Source of the DNA: Acidobacteriota bacterium
GTDB lineage: Bacteria; Acidobacteriota; Terriglobia; Acidiferrales; UBA7541
DNA: 51,559 bases
Direction: 5' to 3'
Assembly: GCA_021780215.1 (NCBI GenBank)
Contig: JAJXZD010000165.1
Span: 1 to 51,559 of the forward strand
The notes under the pieces are model-generated. The model searched no databases and was not told the DNA's origin. It was given only the letters and a program-made list of their open reading frames with translations. The position numbers and the translations under genes were made by a program. Positions within the stretch are counted from its first letter, which is position 1, and each line of letters opens with the position of its first letter. Shown piece by piece: positions 18,177 through 27,232 of this stretch.

Positions 18177-19463
18177 ATGCGGCTGCCCCGCCGAATCTTC
18201 CGCTGCGTATCGCGCGTCACTCTGGCTCTTCTCTGCGGTGCAGCCGCAGGCCCGGCTCCCGCGCAATCGCCCGTTCAAATGCCTCAACCCTGGCGCGACG
18301 CGGTCCACGAATTGGCACAGCAGATTGCAGCTGGCGCGCCCCCCGGTCTCACGTTGTCGCTCCAAGTGCACGATTGGACCGCACACTCTCCCGTGGACCC
18401 CGCAATCTTGCGCCGGGAGCTCGAGGCGCAAATCCAGATTCAGGGCGACCGCATAAGTTCGCCCTTGCCGTCAGCGACGGACTCGTCGTTAGCCCCCGCC
18501 ACCGCAGGCACCCCTGTGCAGGTCACGATTTCAGAGAATCTGCAGGGCTATCTGCTGGTCGCACAGACCCAATTGGGCGGCAGCGCGCAGGTGGCCATCG
18601 CGGCTGTCGAGCAGTCCACGCCGGTTCCCTCGCCGGCGGCCTCCGGGCCGGTATTGCACAGGCAGATTGTCTGGCAACAGTCACGCCCGATCGTGGATTT
18701 CGCCACGGCGGTTTCCGACGAGAATCGCACGCTCTGGTACATTCTCGAGCCCGACCGCCTGGTCGCCTACGAATTCAGCGGCGATTCCGAAGTGCTCACC
18801 ACAGCGCACTCCTTTTCCCGCGTTTTCACCAGCCGCGATCCTCGCGGGAAGCTGCAGCTCCAAAGCGCCGCGCACGTTACCGCCTGGATTGCCGCCGTCC
18901 GCTGCGACGGATTCTGGAACCCCGGCTTTTCTCTGGATTGCACGCCCAATGCGGGGCAGCAATGGCCGATGGGCGCGGAAAGCTGGACGTTCGATCCGTC
19001 TCACAACTATTTCTCCGGAGCTGTGACCGTCTCCGGCAGCCTCACCGCACGGTTTCCAGCTTTTTATTCGGCTGCTTCTCCTCCGTCACAAATGAGCAGC
19101 CTCGGCCTCTCGCGGCCGATTGTAGCCGGGCTGGACGGGAGGGCGCAGCTCTTCACGGGCTCCGCTCAACCGGTAGCGATCCTATCGGGATGGGGCAGCG
19201 ACATTGCCTCACTGGCATCCGTCTGCCATCCCGCATGGCAGGTGTTGGTCACCGGGACGGGCGATTGGACGCAGGCGGATCAAATCCAGCTCTTTGAAAT
19301 AGCCGATGGCCAAGGCGCGCCCGTGGGTGCGCCGCTGGAATTTCCCGGACCGATACTTACTCTCTGGTCTGCGGACGATGGGCAATCGGCTCGCGCCGTG
19401 TCGCGAAATCTAAAGACGGGAATGTATGAAGCCTCGATTATTACCTCTTCTTGCGGCCGCTAG
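18177..19463 (+). CDS. Secreted protein of unknown function
   Basis: This 428-residue protein has an N-terminal signal peptide (basic start, then VTLALLCGAAAGPAPAQS). I do not recognise a family. The mature part is rich in Ser, Ala and Gln, with repeated short beta-type segments such as RTLWYILEPDRLVAYEF and a Cys-containing VRCDGFWNPGF patch, which would suit a beta-propeller or beta-sandwich. The next gene starts inside its last 38 bp, and that gene is followed by a sensor kinase with GTGA overlap, so all three are co-expressed and may form one envelope-sensing unit. Confidence 0.75.
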   Translation: MRLPRRIFRCVSRVTLALLCGAAAGPAPAQSPVQMPQPWRDAVHELAQQIAAGAPPGLTLSLQVHDWTAHSPVDPAILRRELEAQIQIQGDRISSPLPSATDSSLAPATAGTPVQVTISENLQGYLLVAQTQLGGSAQVAIAAVEQSTPVPSPAASGPVLHRQIVWQQSRPIVDFATAVSDENRTLWYILEPDRLVAYEFSGDSEVLTTAHSFSRVFTSRDPRGKLQLQSAAHVTAWIAAVRCDGFWNPGFSLDCTPNAGQQWPMGAESWTFDPSHNYFSGAVTVSGSLTARFPAFYSAASPPSQMSSLGLSRPIVAGLDGRAQLFTGSAQPVAILSGWGSDIASLASVCHPAWQVLVTGTGDWTQADQIQLFEIADGQGAPVGAPLEFPGPILTLWSADDGQSARAVSRNLKTGMYEASIITSSCGR

Positions 19464-20598
19464 CCTGTGGCTGTCGCTGGCCGCCCGTGTCGAAACGGCG
19501 CGGCGCCCGCGCTATGGAGGAACCCTGCGCGTTGAGATCGGTGCGGTGGTGAATTCATTGGACCCCGCCGCCGCGGCCCTTTCCCCCGCCGAAGCCGCCG
19601 CCAGGCAGGAAATTGATTCCCTTCTTTACGAAACCCGCGCGCCGGGCGGCTCGTTCACTGGCGCTGCTGGTTCCGGACCTTTTCGCGTTGCGGCGTGGGA
19701 GCCGGGAAAGCGGCTGGCTCTGGCGGCCAATGCGGACTATGCGAGCGGCCGCCCGTACGTAGACGCAATCGAAATTCAGATGGGACGCGCTACTGAGGAT
19801 CGCTTGCAGGACATGCTGGCCGGCCGGGCCGATTTTGCGGAGATCCCGGCCGAGGACGCACGCCGCGCGCTGGCTCTCGATGTTCGCATCAGCCAGACGC
19901 GCCCGGACCAATTGCTTGCCCTGGTGTTTCTTGCCGGCCGCCCCGCGGCACAGGATGCGCGCGTGCGCGAGGCGCTGGCCCAATCGACAGATCGCCAGGC
20001 CATCGTGGATCTCATTTTGCAGCGCGAGGGCGAACCCGCCGGGGGGTTGCTGCCGCAGTGGTCGAGCGGAACCGCCTTTCTCTTTTCCCCGGTTGCGAAT
20101 CCCGCGGCCGCGAAGGCCCTCGTTCAGCAAGTAGGAGGCTCTCCCGCCGTTGCCCTGGGATACGATGCCGGTGATTCGCTGCAACAGAGCGTTGCCGGGC
20201 AAATTGCCGCGGATGCGGCAAAGGCAGGGCTCGCAATCACAATCGCGCCGATGTCGGCCGGACCACCGGCGAACCTGGATGCGCGCCTGATTGTTCTCCC
20301 CATGCACTCGCCTCATCCGGGTGAGGCGCTGGCAGGCTTGGTAGCGGCCCTCGGGCCGCTATCGGGGCTTACTGCCAGGCCCCTGCCTGATGCGGCAACT
20401 CCCCGGCAGATTTGGGCAGCGGAGAACGCCGCTCTTGCCGGCAGCCACGTTGTTCCCTTGGCCTGGCTGCCCCATATCTATGGCCTCGGAGAGCGAGTGC
20501 GGGATTGGCAGGCGTCTTCCGAGGGTGCGTATTGGCCCTTCGCTGATGTGTGGCTTGACCGCCCCATCGGCGCCGCGGCGGAAAAGGATGGCCCGTGA
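19426..20598 (+). CDS. Shortened family-5 extracellular solute-binding protein
   Basis: This 390-residue exported protein has a signal peptide and then RRPRYGGTLRVEI, the opening of peptide/nickel-type (SBP_bac_5) binding proteins. It is short for the family, normally about 500-550 residues. The segment between SLLYET and GSGPFRV is only about a dozen residues, where family members carry over 100. The later AxDRQAIVDLIL and QIWAAENAALAG regions match the family C-terminal lobe. No permease or ATPase genes are near. Its position just upstream of a sensor kinase suggests a sensory ligand-binding role rather than transport. Confidence 0.72.
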   Translation: MKPRLLPLLAAASLWLSLAARVETARRPRYGGTLRVEIGAVVNSLDPAAAALSPAEAAARQEIDSLLYETRAPGGSFTGAAGSGPFRVAAWEPGKRLALAANADYASGRPYVDAIEIQMGRATEDRLQDMLAGRADFAEIPAEDARRALALDVRISQTRPDQLLALVFLAGRPAAQDARVREALAQSTDRQAIVDLILQREGEPAGGLLPQWSSGTAFLFSPVANPAAAKALVQQVGGSPAVALGYDAGDSLQQSVAGQIAADAAKAGLAITIAPMSAGPPANLDARLIVLPMHSPHPGEALAGLVAALGPLSGLTARPLPDAATPRQIWAAENAALAGSHVVPLAWLPHIYGLGERVRDWQASSEGAYWPFADVWLDRPIGAAAEKDGP

Positions 20599-22430
20599 CG
20601 TTCCGAAGCAGGCTCTTCTGGATCTTTATCCTGGCGTTTGTGGTCGCCGGCGGACTGCTGGTGGAAGGCGTGGCCCTCGTCACGCGGCACGCCTTTTCCG
20701 AGCTCTATGCGCAGCACTCCGCCGCACTGGCCGCGCAATTCCAGCGTGAATTCGAACAGCGCCGTCTGGACGTCGCCCGCCGTGTCCAAATGGTCGCCGA
20801 CGACGAAGCCACCGTGCGGATGGCCATCGCCCTGAGCCGCCCGCAGGCCGATGTCTCCGTCTACAGCAACGATGCGAGCGGAGTTTCCAAGTCCCATCGC
20901 CTCGATTTCCTCGATTTCGTCAGCAGCGAAGGATCGGTGATTTCCTCAGCCGAATATCCCGCCCGCACTGGCTATAAAATCGACTGGCTCATCCAGTCAC
21001 AGGATTGGGCCTCCCTGGGATCGTTTCTGACGAATGTGGATACGCAGGACGGCAGCGCGCTGGGACTCGTCGCTGTGTCGCGCGTTCGTGTTGGCGACAA
21101 GGACCTGTTCGTTCTGGGAGGCGAACGGGTGGGAAGGAATTTTCTCGCCTCGCTCGTTGTTCCGCCGGGGCTGCGAGCGCTCCTCTATCGCAATCTTGAA
21201 CCCGGCTTCCACGCCATGGAACTGCTCGACCAATCCGGCCCGGTTGTGGAAAGCGACCGCTTTGCTTCCTTTATCGCCGAGGAACAGAAGCACCCTTCCG
21301 CGCGCTCGTTCGAACTCTCGGCGGCCTCCGGGGAGACAGGCTCTGAGAAGTTTCAAGCTGTCCCGCTGCTCGGGCGGGAGAAGGAGCTTCTCGGCGTACT
21401 GCTCATCGGAAGTTCGCAGCAGGAAGCTGCCGTGATGGACCATCGCCTGCGCGCGCTCGCGGCTGCCGGTGCCGCGCTCGGCCTGCTCGTCGCCTTGTTG
21501 CTGAGCTGGTGGGGGTCGGCGCGCATCACGCGTCCGGCAGACAATCTGGCCGAGGCGGTGCGCGAGATTTCCCGGGGAGGTCGGAGCGTGCCCATGGCCA
21601 CTTCCGGCCGCGGTGAGCTGGCAGAGATCACCGACGCGTTCAATGATATGGCACGGCGCCTGGGCGAAGAACGGGAACGCCTATCGCAGTCCGAACGGGT
21701 CGCCGCGTGGCGGGAACTTGCCCTCCGCCTCGCCCGGGAACTGGAAGCCCCCCTATCCTCTCTGCAAGCCGCCGCGGAAACCATCCACTCGGCCAGAGAA
21801 CGTGGGCCAGAAGAGTTCGCCAAAGCCTGTCGTGAAGCCAGCCCCGCGCTCCGCGCGGAGATTGAAAATCTGAGGCAAATCACCGGACGTTTTAGCGATT
21901 TCGCCAGCTTGCCCCGTCCGGAACTTGCCGCCGTGAATCTGAATGAAGCTGTGCGTGCCGTCGTAAAGCAATTCGAGTCCCAATTCGGAGCCGTCGGGCG
22001 CCCGCCCATTACCCCGGAGTTTCACCTGGCCGATGGTTTGCCTTCGATACAGGCCGACAACGGCCTGTTGCAGCGGACTATTGAAAACCTGATTTTAAGT
22101 GCGATGGACGCGATGCCCTCTGGTGGTGTTCTCATGCTGCGCACGTCTCCCGAAAATGACGAGGTGCATCTGGAAATTTCCGACACGGGAATTGGCTTGA
22201 CTCCAGAGGAATGCAAGCGCTTTTTCACTCCGTACCACACGACCAAGCAGAACGCCCCGGGACTCGGCCTCGCCGTCGTTCAGTCGGTGGTGAGCGACCA
22301 CGGCGGGCGAATCGCGGTGGAGAGCGAGACGGGCGTCGGCACTTCGTTCCACATCTACCTCCCGGTGCGCCCTTCCCAGCGGCCCGTGCCTCCTGCGCCC
22401 GTGGGCGACGCTCCCCCTGAAACAGCTTGA
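20595..22430 (+). CDS. NtrY-like membrane histidine kinase with degenerate H-box
   Basis: The 611-residue protein has TM1 (about 8-30), a periplasmic domain (31-285), TM2 (286-306), HAMP (307-360), a DHp-like region and an ATPase domain. The ATPase carries DTGIG (530-534) and GLGLAVV. In the H-box, LARELEAPLSSL aligns with IAHEIKNPLTPI, placing Arg381 where the phospho-acceptor His should be. In the N-box, NLILSAMDAM has Ser502 at the second Asn. Autophosphorylation therefore looks impaired. The GTG start at 20595 overlaps the solute-binding gene stop (GTGA). No response regulator gene is adjacent. Confidence 0.85.
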   Translation: MTFRSRLFWIFILAFVVAGGLLVEGVALVTRHAFSELYAQHSAALAAQFQREFEQRRLDVARRVQMVADDEATVRMAIALSRPQADVSVYSNDASGVSKSHRLDFLDFVSSEGSVISSAEYPARTGYKIDWLIQSQDWASLGSFLTNVDTQDGSALGLVAVSRVRVGDKDLFVLGGERVGRNFLASLVVPPGLRALLYRNLEPGFHAMELLDQSGPVVESDRFASFIAEEQKHPSARSFELSAASGETGSEKFQAVPLLGREKELLGVLLIGSSQQEAAVMDHRLRALAAAGAALGLLVALLLSWWGSARITRPADNLAEAVREISRGGRSVPMATSGRGELAEITDAFNDMARRLGEERERLSQSERVAAWRELALRLARELEAPLSSLQAAAETIHSARERGPEEFAKACREASPALRAEIENLRQITGRFSDFASLPRPELAAVNLNEAVRAVVKQFESQFGAVGRPPITPEFHLADGLPSIQADNGLLQRTIENLILSAMDAMPSGGVLMLRTSPENDEVHLEISDTGIGLTPEECKRFFTPYHTTKQNAPGLGLAVVQSVVSDHGGRIAVESETGVGTSFHIYLPVRPSQRPVPPAPVGDAPPETA

Positions 22431-22455
22431 CCCTTTTCGCGGGGCCTCGGCTTCT

Positions 22456-22486
22456 GCCACTGCCAGGATTCCCGACCTGGCTTGGC
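22456..22486. terminator. Hairpin between convergent genes, possible terminator
   Basis: GCCA-CTG-CCAGG (22456-22467) pairs with CCTGG-CT-TGGC (22476-22486) around an 8-base loop, in the 71-bp gap between convergent stops. There is no U-tract on either strand, so a canonical Rho-independent terminator is not established. Confidence 0.35.
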
Positions 22487-22501
22487 TGCTCCCTTCGGCC
22501 A

Positions 22502-23125
22502 TTATGGAGCCGTAGGCTTCGGCGGGCCAAAGAGCCTTTGTAGGACTAGGTGGACCGGCAGATACATCACCGCCATGGTAAAAAGCAGACTGACCGCCAG
22601 GTGCGCAGGCGCTGGCCCCCAGGCGCGGTGAAAGAACGGGGCACGAAACGCAAAATTGAGATTCTCTGCGGGTGAAGTGAAGCGGGAAGCCACCAGTGCT
22701 CCGCCGGCAATCACCGATTGCAGCGCCCAGGCCCGGCGGTCGTATCCCACGCGATGGACTGCCCAAAGCAGGAGCGGGGGCGTTACGACGTGAAAAAAAG
22801 TGAGGAGCCGAACCCAAAGCGGGTAGCGTGGATCGAATACGTATTCCGTCCCGCCCAGAAGATGGCGGCCGAGGAACAGCCGCCAGACCACGTCGAGCCC
22901 CCAGACCGCGTCCACGATCACAGAGCCGACCGCCTGGCTTGAGAGCAACAGCGGGCTTTCGAGCCACAGCCCGACGCAGGCTAGAATCACGGCGATATCG
23001 CAAAGGTGGAGGAAATTCTCAGGCCCGTATACGCGCCAGTAGACCGCCAGCCAAAAAGACAGCCACACCAAAGCGCCCCAGCGAATCCAGGCGGGAATCC
23101 CTCTTCGCGCGGGTGAAGGTAACAT
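22502..23125 (-). CDS. Polytopic membrane protein of unknown function
   Basis: The protein has about 207 residues and five or six hydrophobic segments, for example WGALVWLSFWLAVYW and AVSLLFTMAVMYLPVHLV. Conserved-looking polar patches are HLCDIAVIL, LESPLLLSSQAVG and RVGYDRRAW. I recall similar CDIA-containing membrane proteins in Acidobacteria and Planctomycetes but cannot name a function. ATG at 23125 is preferred because GAGG lies five bases upstream; ATG at 23128 and an open extension to 23203 are less likely. The gene is divergent from the deacetylase and convergent with the sensor kinase. Confidence 0.72.
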   Translation of the reverse strand: MLPSPARRGIPAWIRWGALVWLSFWLAVYWRVYGPENFLHLCDIAVILACVGLWLESPLLLSSQAVGSVIVDAVWGLDVVWRLFLGRHLLGGTEYVFDPRYPLWVRLLTFFHVVTPPLLLWAVHRVGYDRRAWALQSVIAGGALVASRFTSPAENLNFAFRAPFFHRAWGPAPAHLAVSLLFTMAVMYLPVHLVLQRLFGPPKPTAP

Positions 23126-23253
23126 CATTGCCTCGCCGAAACCGCGGCCATGGTAGCAGATGCTTTCCCGAAAATCCCCGGCCCGACGCGCAATTACGGT
23201 CATAGAGGCTTTTGCTGGCGCAGTGGCCCGGCGCGTGCGAAAATTTCTTCGTC

Positions 23254-23976
23254 ATGCCGAATCTGCCCGCGCTGCTCGGTGCCGGCGCTGCCTGCGCCGC
23301 TGCGGGAGTTTTCTGCTGGGGCGCGGTCGCGCCGTCATCCCAGCTCTTCGGGCCGACGCTCCGCCACACAGGAGACTCCACGGCGATCGCTCTTACCTTC
23401 GATGACGGCCCAAATCCAGCCGTGACTCCCGCACTCCTCGATCTGCTCGATGAACATCGGACCCGCGCGACGTTTTTCCTCATCGGGCGGCACGTGCGCG
23501 CCTTTCCGGAGCTGGCCGGGGAGATTGCCGCGCGGGGCCATGCTATTGGAAACCACACGGAGACTCATCCGCCCCTGGCGCTGCTCTCTCCGCGGCGCAT
23601 CGATGCCGAACTCCTCCGCTGCAACGAGGCGATCGAGGCTGCGGCGGGCTTTCGGCCTCGCTGGATGCGCCCGCCTTTCGGATTTCGCGGGCCGCAGTTG
23701 CCCGGCGCGGTCCGCCGGCAGGGAGGAGCGCCCGTCGTGATGTGGTCCGCCTGGGCGCGGGATTGGAAGCCGCAGCCCGCGGCCCCGGTGATTCAACGCT
23801 TGCGGCACGCGCGCGGAGGCGATATCGTCCTCTTGCACGATGGAGATCACCGGACGCTTCGAGGAGACCGCCGTCATACGCTTGAAGCGGTGCGATACTG
23901 GCTCCCGAGATGGCGGGATGCAGGTATGCGCATTGCCAGTCTGGATGAGCTGCACCTGCGCAGCCCCCTTGTCTAG
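23254..23976 (+). CDS. Polysaccharide deacetylase (NodB homology domain)
   Basis: The 240-residue protein has an N-terminal hydrophobic anchor or signal (LLGAGAACAAAGVFCWGAV). The NodB motifs follow in order: TFDDGPNP (motif 1, catalytic and metal Asp), GNHTETHPP (motif 2, metal His pair), RWMRPPFGFRGP (motif 3) and IVLLHDG (motif 5 His). All catalytic residues appear intact. It probably removes N-acetyl groups from peptidoglycan or an exopolysaccharide in the envelope. I chose ATG at 23254; the longer frame would need a TTG at 23212. It is divergent from the membrane-protein gene, with 128 bp between them. Confidence 0.88.
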   Translation: MPNLPALLGAGAACAAAGVFCWGAVAPSSQLFGPTLRHTGDSTAIALTFDDGPNPAVTPALLDLLDEHRTRATFFLIGRHVRAFPELAGEIAARGHAIGNHTETHPPLALLSPRRIDAELLRCNEAIEAAAGFRPRWMRPPFGFRGPQLPGAVRRQGGAPVVMWSAWARDWKPQPAAPVIQRLRHARGGDIVLLHDGDHRTLRGDRRHTLEAVRYWLPRWRDAGMRIASLDELHLRSPLV

Positions 23977-24035
23977 GCCAACTCCTGAACGAAGGCGCAC
24001 CGCGGCCGAGTTTTCAATCTCATCTTCACGAACGG

Positions 24036-24311
24036 ATGCCCATGGACGAGAAGCGGTTCTACGACGAAAAAGAGGAAACCAAGCAGATCCCTCTGCTTTG
24101 CCCTCACTGCCGGCAGGAGAATACCTACCCTGTGCGCTGGATGGTGCGCACCAAGAAGGCCGCGCCACCTTCCGGCGCAAATGAAGAGGACAAGAAGCAG
24201 TTCGCGAAGGCCCGCTCGTACATGGTCCGCATTGACAACATGGTGGCCTGCCGGAACATTCGTTGCCGCAAACGTTTTGAACTGACCGGCCAGACTGTGT
24301 TTCTGATTTAG
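24036..24311 (+). CDS. Small zinc-ribbon-like protein
   Basis: The 91-residue product has CPHC near residue 22 and CRNIRC near residue 73, separated by a charged linker; the spacing suits a split zinc ribbon. I recognise no named family. A second ATG two codons later (24042) is an equally good start. The gene lies 59 bp after the deacetylase and converges on the hybrid kinase. A second small Cys-pair protein lies at 49418-49711, but the two show no clear similarity outside the cysteines. Confidence 0.7.
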   Translation: MPMDEKRFYDEKEETKQIPLLCPHCRQENTYPVRWMVRTKKAAPPSGANEEDKKQFAKARSYMVRIDNMVACRNIRCRKRFELTGQTVFLI

Positions 24312-24361
24312 CCGCGATTCAATCTCGGAAGGACCCTGCCGGCCCGGGCGCCGTGGCAGCG

Positions 24362-26971
24362 CTATGACCTCTTGGCGGCCTCTTGCGGGGCAGCGCCCCC
24401 CGGCTGGCCGCCGAGGACTTCGCGGATTTTCTGGCCGAGCGATTTCAGGTTGAATGGCTTTTGCAGAAAGGCCACACCACCCTCAAGTACACCGTGCCGG
24501 AATACGGTGTCGTCGGTGTAGCCAGAAACGTACAACACCTTCATGCCGGGCCTCTTGGCACCGAGCTGCGTGGCCAACTCCGGCCCGCTTAGACGCGGCA
24601 TCACAACGTCGGTGATCAGGATGTCGATCGTTCCGCGGTGGGCGCCGACGAATTCGAGGGCCTGCTCGGCATCGGACGCTTCGATCACCTGGTAGCCCGT
24701 CCCGCGCAGGTACTCCGCAACCAACTGGCGCACGCTCTGCTCATCCTCCACAAACAGGATGGTCTCCATTCCCCGCTCGGCGCCCTTCTCTTTCGGGTCC
24801 TCCACGGGGCGGTCCGCTTCTTCCATGACTCTCGGCAGGTAAATTTTAAAGGTGGTGCCACGTCCCACTTCGCTGTAGACCCAGATGTAGCCGCCGCTCT
24901 GCTTGACAACTCCGTAAACCGTCGCCAGGCCGAGTCCCGTTCCCTTTCCGGGCCCCTTGGTGGTGAAGAATGGCTCGAAGATGCGCTCTTGCGTCTCCGG
25001 ATTCATTCCGCAGCCGGTATCGGTGACCGTCAGCATGACGTAGGACCCCGGCTCGGCGCTTGCGTGGCGCATGGCGTAGCCGCCATCCAAATCGGCGTTG
25101 CCGGTTTCGATCGTCAGCCGGCCCCCTTGGGGCATGGCATCGCGCGCATTCACCACCAGATTCAGCAGCACCTGTTCGATTTGCCCCGGGTCGGCCTTCA
25201 CGCGTCCCAGGCTCCCGCCGGGAAGAAAGGCCATCTCGATATTCTCGCCGATCACGCGCGAAAACATTTTGATCATTCCGCCGACCACATCGTTCATGTC
25301 CAGAACGCGCGGCTGCAGCACCTGTTTGCGGCTGAAGGCGAGCAACTGGCGGGTGAGCGACGCGGCGCGGTCGGCCGCCTTTTCGACCTGCTCGATGTTG
25401 TGCCGCAAGGAGGGAGAATCCGCCAGACGGTCGGCCAATAGCTGCGCGTGCCCCTTCACAACCATCAGGAGATTGTTAAAATCGTGCGCTACTCCTCCAG
25501 CCAATTCGCCCACCGCCTGCATCTTCTGCGATTGGCGCAACTGGTCCACCAGTCGCTCACGCTCTGTGATGTCCAGCGCCACGCCGACCACTCCGTGAAG
25601 CGATCCATCCGCTTCGCGCAGAGGTTGAACGTGCGCCTCGAACCGCCGAGCATCCCAGGCCGTCTCGAAGGCGACCGATTCTCCCGCCAGCGCTTTTCGG
25701 TGGGCCGTGATCGCGGGAAACTTCGGATCGCTCGTGCGGAAAAAGTCCGCGAGGGACATGCCCGCCGCCTCGCGCGCCGATAGTCCGACGGCTACCAGAC
25801 CCGCGCCCATCGCGGAGGCGACTTGCAGATGCGTATCCGCGGTCCAGAGCACAGCCGGCATCCTCTCCACCATGATGGCCACCCGCGCGCGTTCCTCATC
25901 CCGCTCGATCTGGCTGCGTTCCAGGTCATCCAGCATGCGGTTGATAGCGGTTCCCAGATGCGAGAGTTCATCCTTGCCGGATACTTGCAGGCGGGCGGCC
26001 ATGTTTCCAGTGCTGCCGATTTCCGTAATGCGCTCGCTCAGTCCCGCCGCGCGTGAAATCACGAAATGCTCGAGCAGAAACAACATGGCTGCGCCGAACA
26101 GAAATCCCGCCGCCAGCAGGAGCAGCAGAAACTGCACCACGATGGTCTGGCCCTGTTGGTAAATCTTTCGCGGCAAAAGAACTCGCATCAGAGCCACCGG
26201 GTTCCCGGAAATGTCTTCGAGCGCCTGATACGCGGCGAGCGAATTCTCCCCATCCTGGAGCAGCAGCACGGACTTGCCGCTGGCGATCGTGCTCGCGGCG
26301 CGCTGAAAATCTGGGTCGTTGGTCGAGGGGCCATTGAGTTCGATTTCGACTGGCAGGTGGGTAATCTCAGCAAGGTGGGTCATTTCGCCCGCATCGATCG
26401 CGCGACCCAGGATGAGAGTGCCCGCAATACCCTTCTTCGCGCCTCTGGCAGTGATGGGACTGGCATCCACCAACATCAGTCCCGCGGGCGTCTTTACAAT
26501 TCCGCCACGATCATGCATTTGCCCGGAATGTGCGGCCAGGAGAGAGATGGGAAGGAGGTTGCGCCCCTGCTGGGCCAGGAGCGGATTCGCGCCTGTTCTA
26601 CTCGCATCCTTCCAAAAAAGCACGCGTCCCGCGCCGTCCAGGACGCCGACAACGGTCAAGCGAAGGTGCGCCAGCGTCGAGTCAGAAAATTCCACGGCCA
26701 ATTTCCCGTGTACGCTGGATCTGATGCCTTCCCGGGTCTGATCCAGTTCGGCGAATTGATCCGCAGTGCGCCGGAGGGTGTCTATTTCGTTGGCAAGGCC
26801 GCTCGAGGCCTGCTCCAAATTCTGGCGCGCGAAATCGCTCTCGAGGCCTGAGAAACCCCGCAGCAATGCCGCGCGGGACAACCCATAGAGCCCGGCGACC
26901 AGTCCCGTAAGGGCCACCAGAACGATCAGGAGGGTCTTGCCGCGCAGCGATCTCCGCAATTGAAATGACAT
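24362..26971 (-). CDS. Hybrid sensor histidine kinase (CHASE4-like, HAMP, PAS, HisKA, HATPase, REC)
   Basis: This 869-residue protein has TM1 (13-33), a periplasmic CHASE4-like sensor (about 40-275), TM2 (276-304), HAMP (305-356) and PAS (362-470). HisKA carries the acceptor in GGVAHDFNN (His496). The HATPase has [16 protein letters not shown] and GTGLGLATV. The C-terminal receiver has VEDE (741-744), Asp788 in ITDVVMP and Lys838. All phospho-transfer residues are intact, unlike the kinase at 20595. The ATG at 26971 places TM1 at the N-terminus; the open frame upstream to 27130 is Arg-rich and unlikely to be coding. No output partner is adjacent. Confidence 0.9.
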   Translation of the reverse strand: MSFQLRRSLRGKTLLIVLVALTGLVAGLYGLSRAALLRGFSGLESDFARQNLEQASSGLANEIDTLRRTADQFAELDQTREGIRSSVHGKLAVEFSDSTLAHLRLTVVGVLDGAGRVLFWKDASRTGANPLLAQQGRNLLPISLLAAHSGQMHDRGGIVKTPAGLMLVDASPITARGAKKGIAGTLILGRAIDAGEMTHLAEITHLPVEIELNGPSTNDPDFQRAASTIASGKSVLLLQDGENSLAAYQALEDISGNPVALMRVLLPRKIYQQGQTIVVQFLLLLLAAGFLFGAAMLFLLEHFVISRAAGLSERITEIGSTGNMAARLQVSGKDELSHLGTAINRMLDDLERSQIERDEERARVAIMVERMPAVLWTADTHLQVASAMGAGLVAVGLSAREAAGMSLADFFRTSDPKFPAITAHRKALAGESVAFETAWDARRFEAHVQPLREADGSLHGVVGVALDITERERLVDQLRQSQKMQAVGELAGGVAHDFNNLLMVVKGHAQLLADRLADSPSLRHNIEQVEKAADRAASLTRQLLAFSRKQVLQPRVLDMNDVVGGMIKMFSRVIGENIEMAFLPGGSLGRVKADPGQIEQVLLNLVVNARDAMPQGGRLTIETGNADLDGGYAMRHASAEPGSYVMLTVTDTGCGMNPETQERIFEPFFTTKGPGKGTGLGLATVYGVVKQSGGYIWVYSEVGRGTTFKIYLPRVMEEADRPVEDPKEKGAERGMETILFVEDEQSVRQLVAEYLRGTGYQVIEASDAEQALEFVGAHRGTIDILITDVVMPRLSGPELATQLGAKRPGMKVLYVSGYTDDTVFRHGVLEGGVAFLQKPFNLKSLGQKIREVLGGQPGGAAPQEAAKRS

Positions 26972-27232
26972 GGTCGACGAACCCCGCACTGGCCGAAGTC
27001 TCAGTATACGGGAAGCAAGGAAGCGCCGGGACCGCGCGTGTCCTGTTGTGCAATCTCTCCTTCTGCATTGTTCCCCGCAGCAGTCACCCCGTGCATCGCG
27101 CGCTCGATTCTGCCCGTTGCTCTCCATCATACTTGCGGAATAAGCTCTGGCTATGACAGCCCAGCGGGATTACCCTTGGACATCCATGGCTACGCTGGGA
27201 GCATCTCGAACGAGGATGGCCGAGGGTTACCC

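Noticed and set aside
22440-22545. The minus strand carries GAAGGGAGCAGCC (22496-22484), resembling the 3' half of the 4.5S/SRP RNA tip.
   Set aside because: The invariant 5' half (GGTCAGG) is absent, the 5' arm would lie inside a coding region, and the flanks form separate hairpins instead of a rod.
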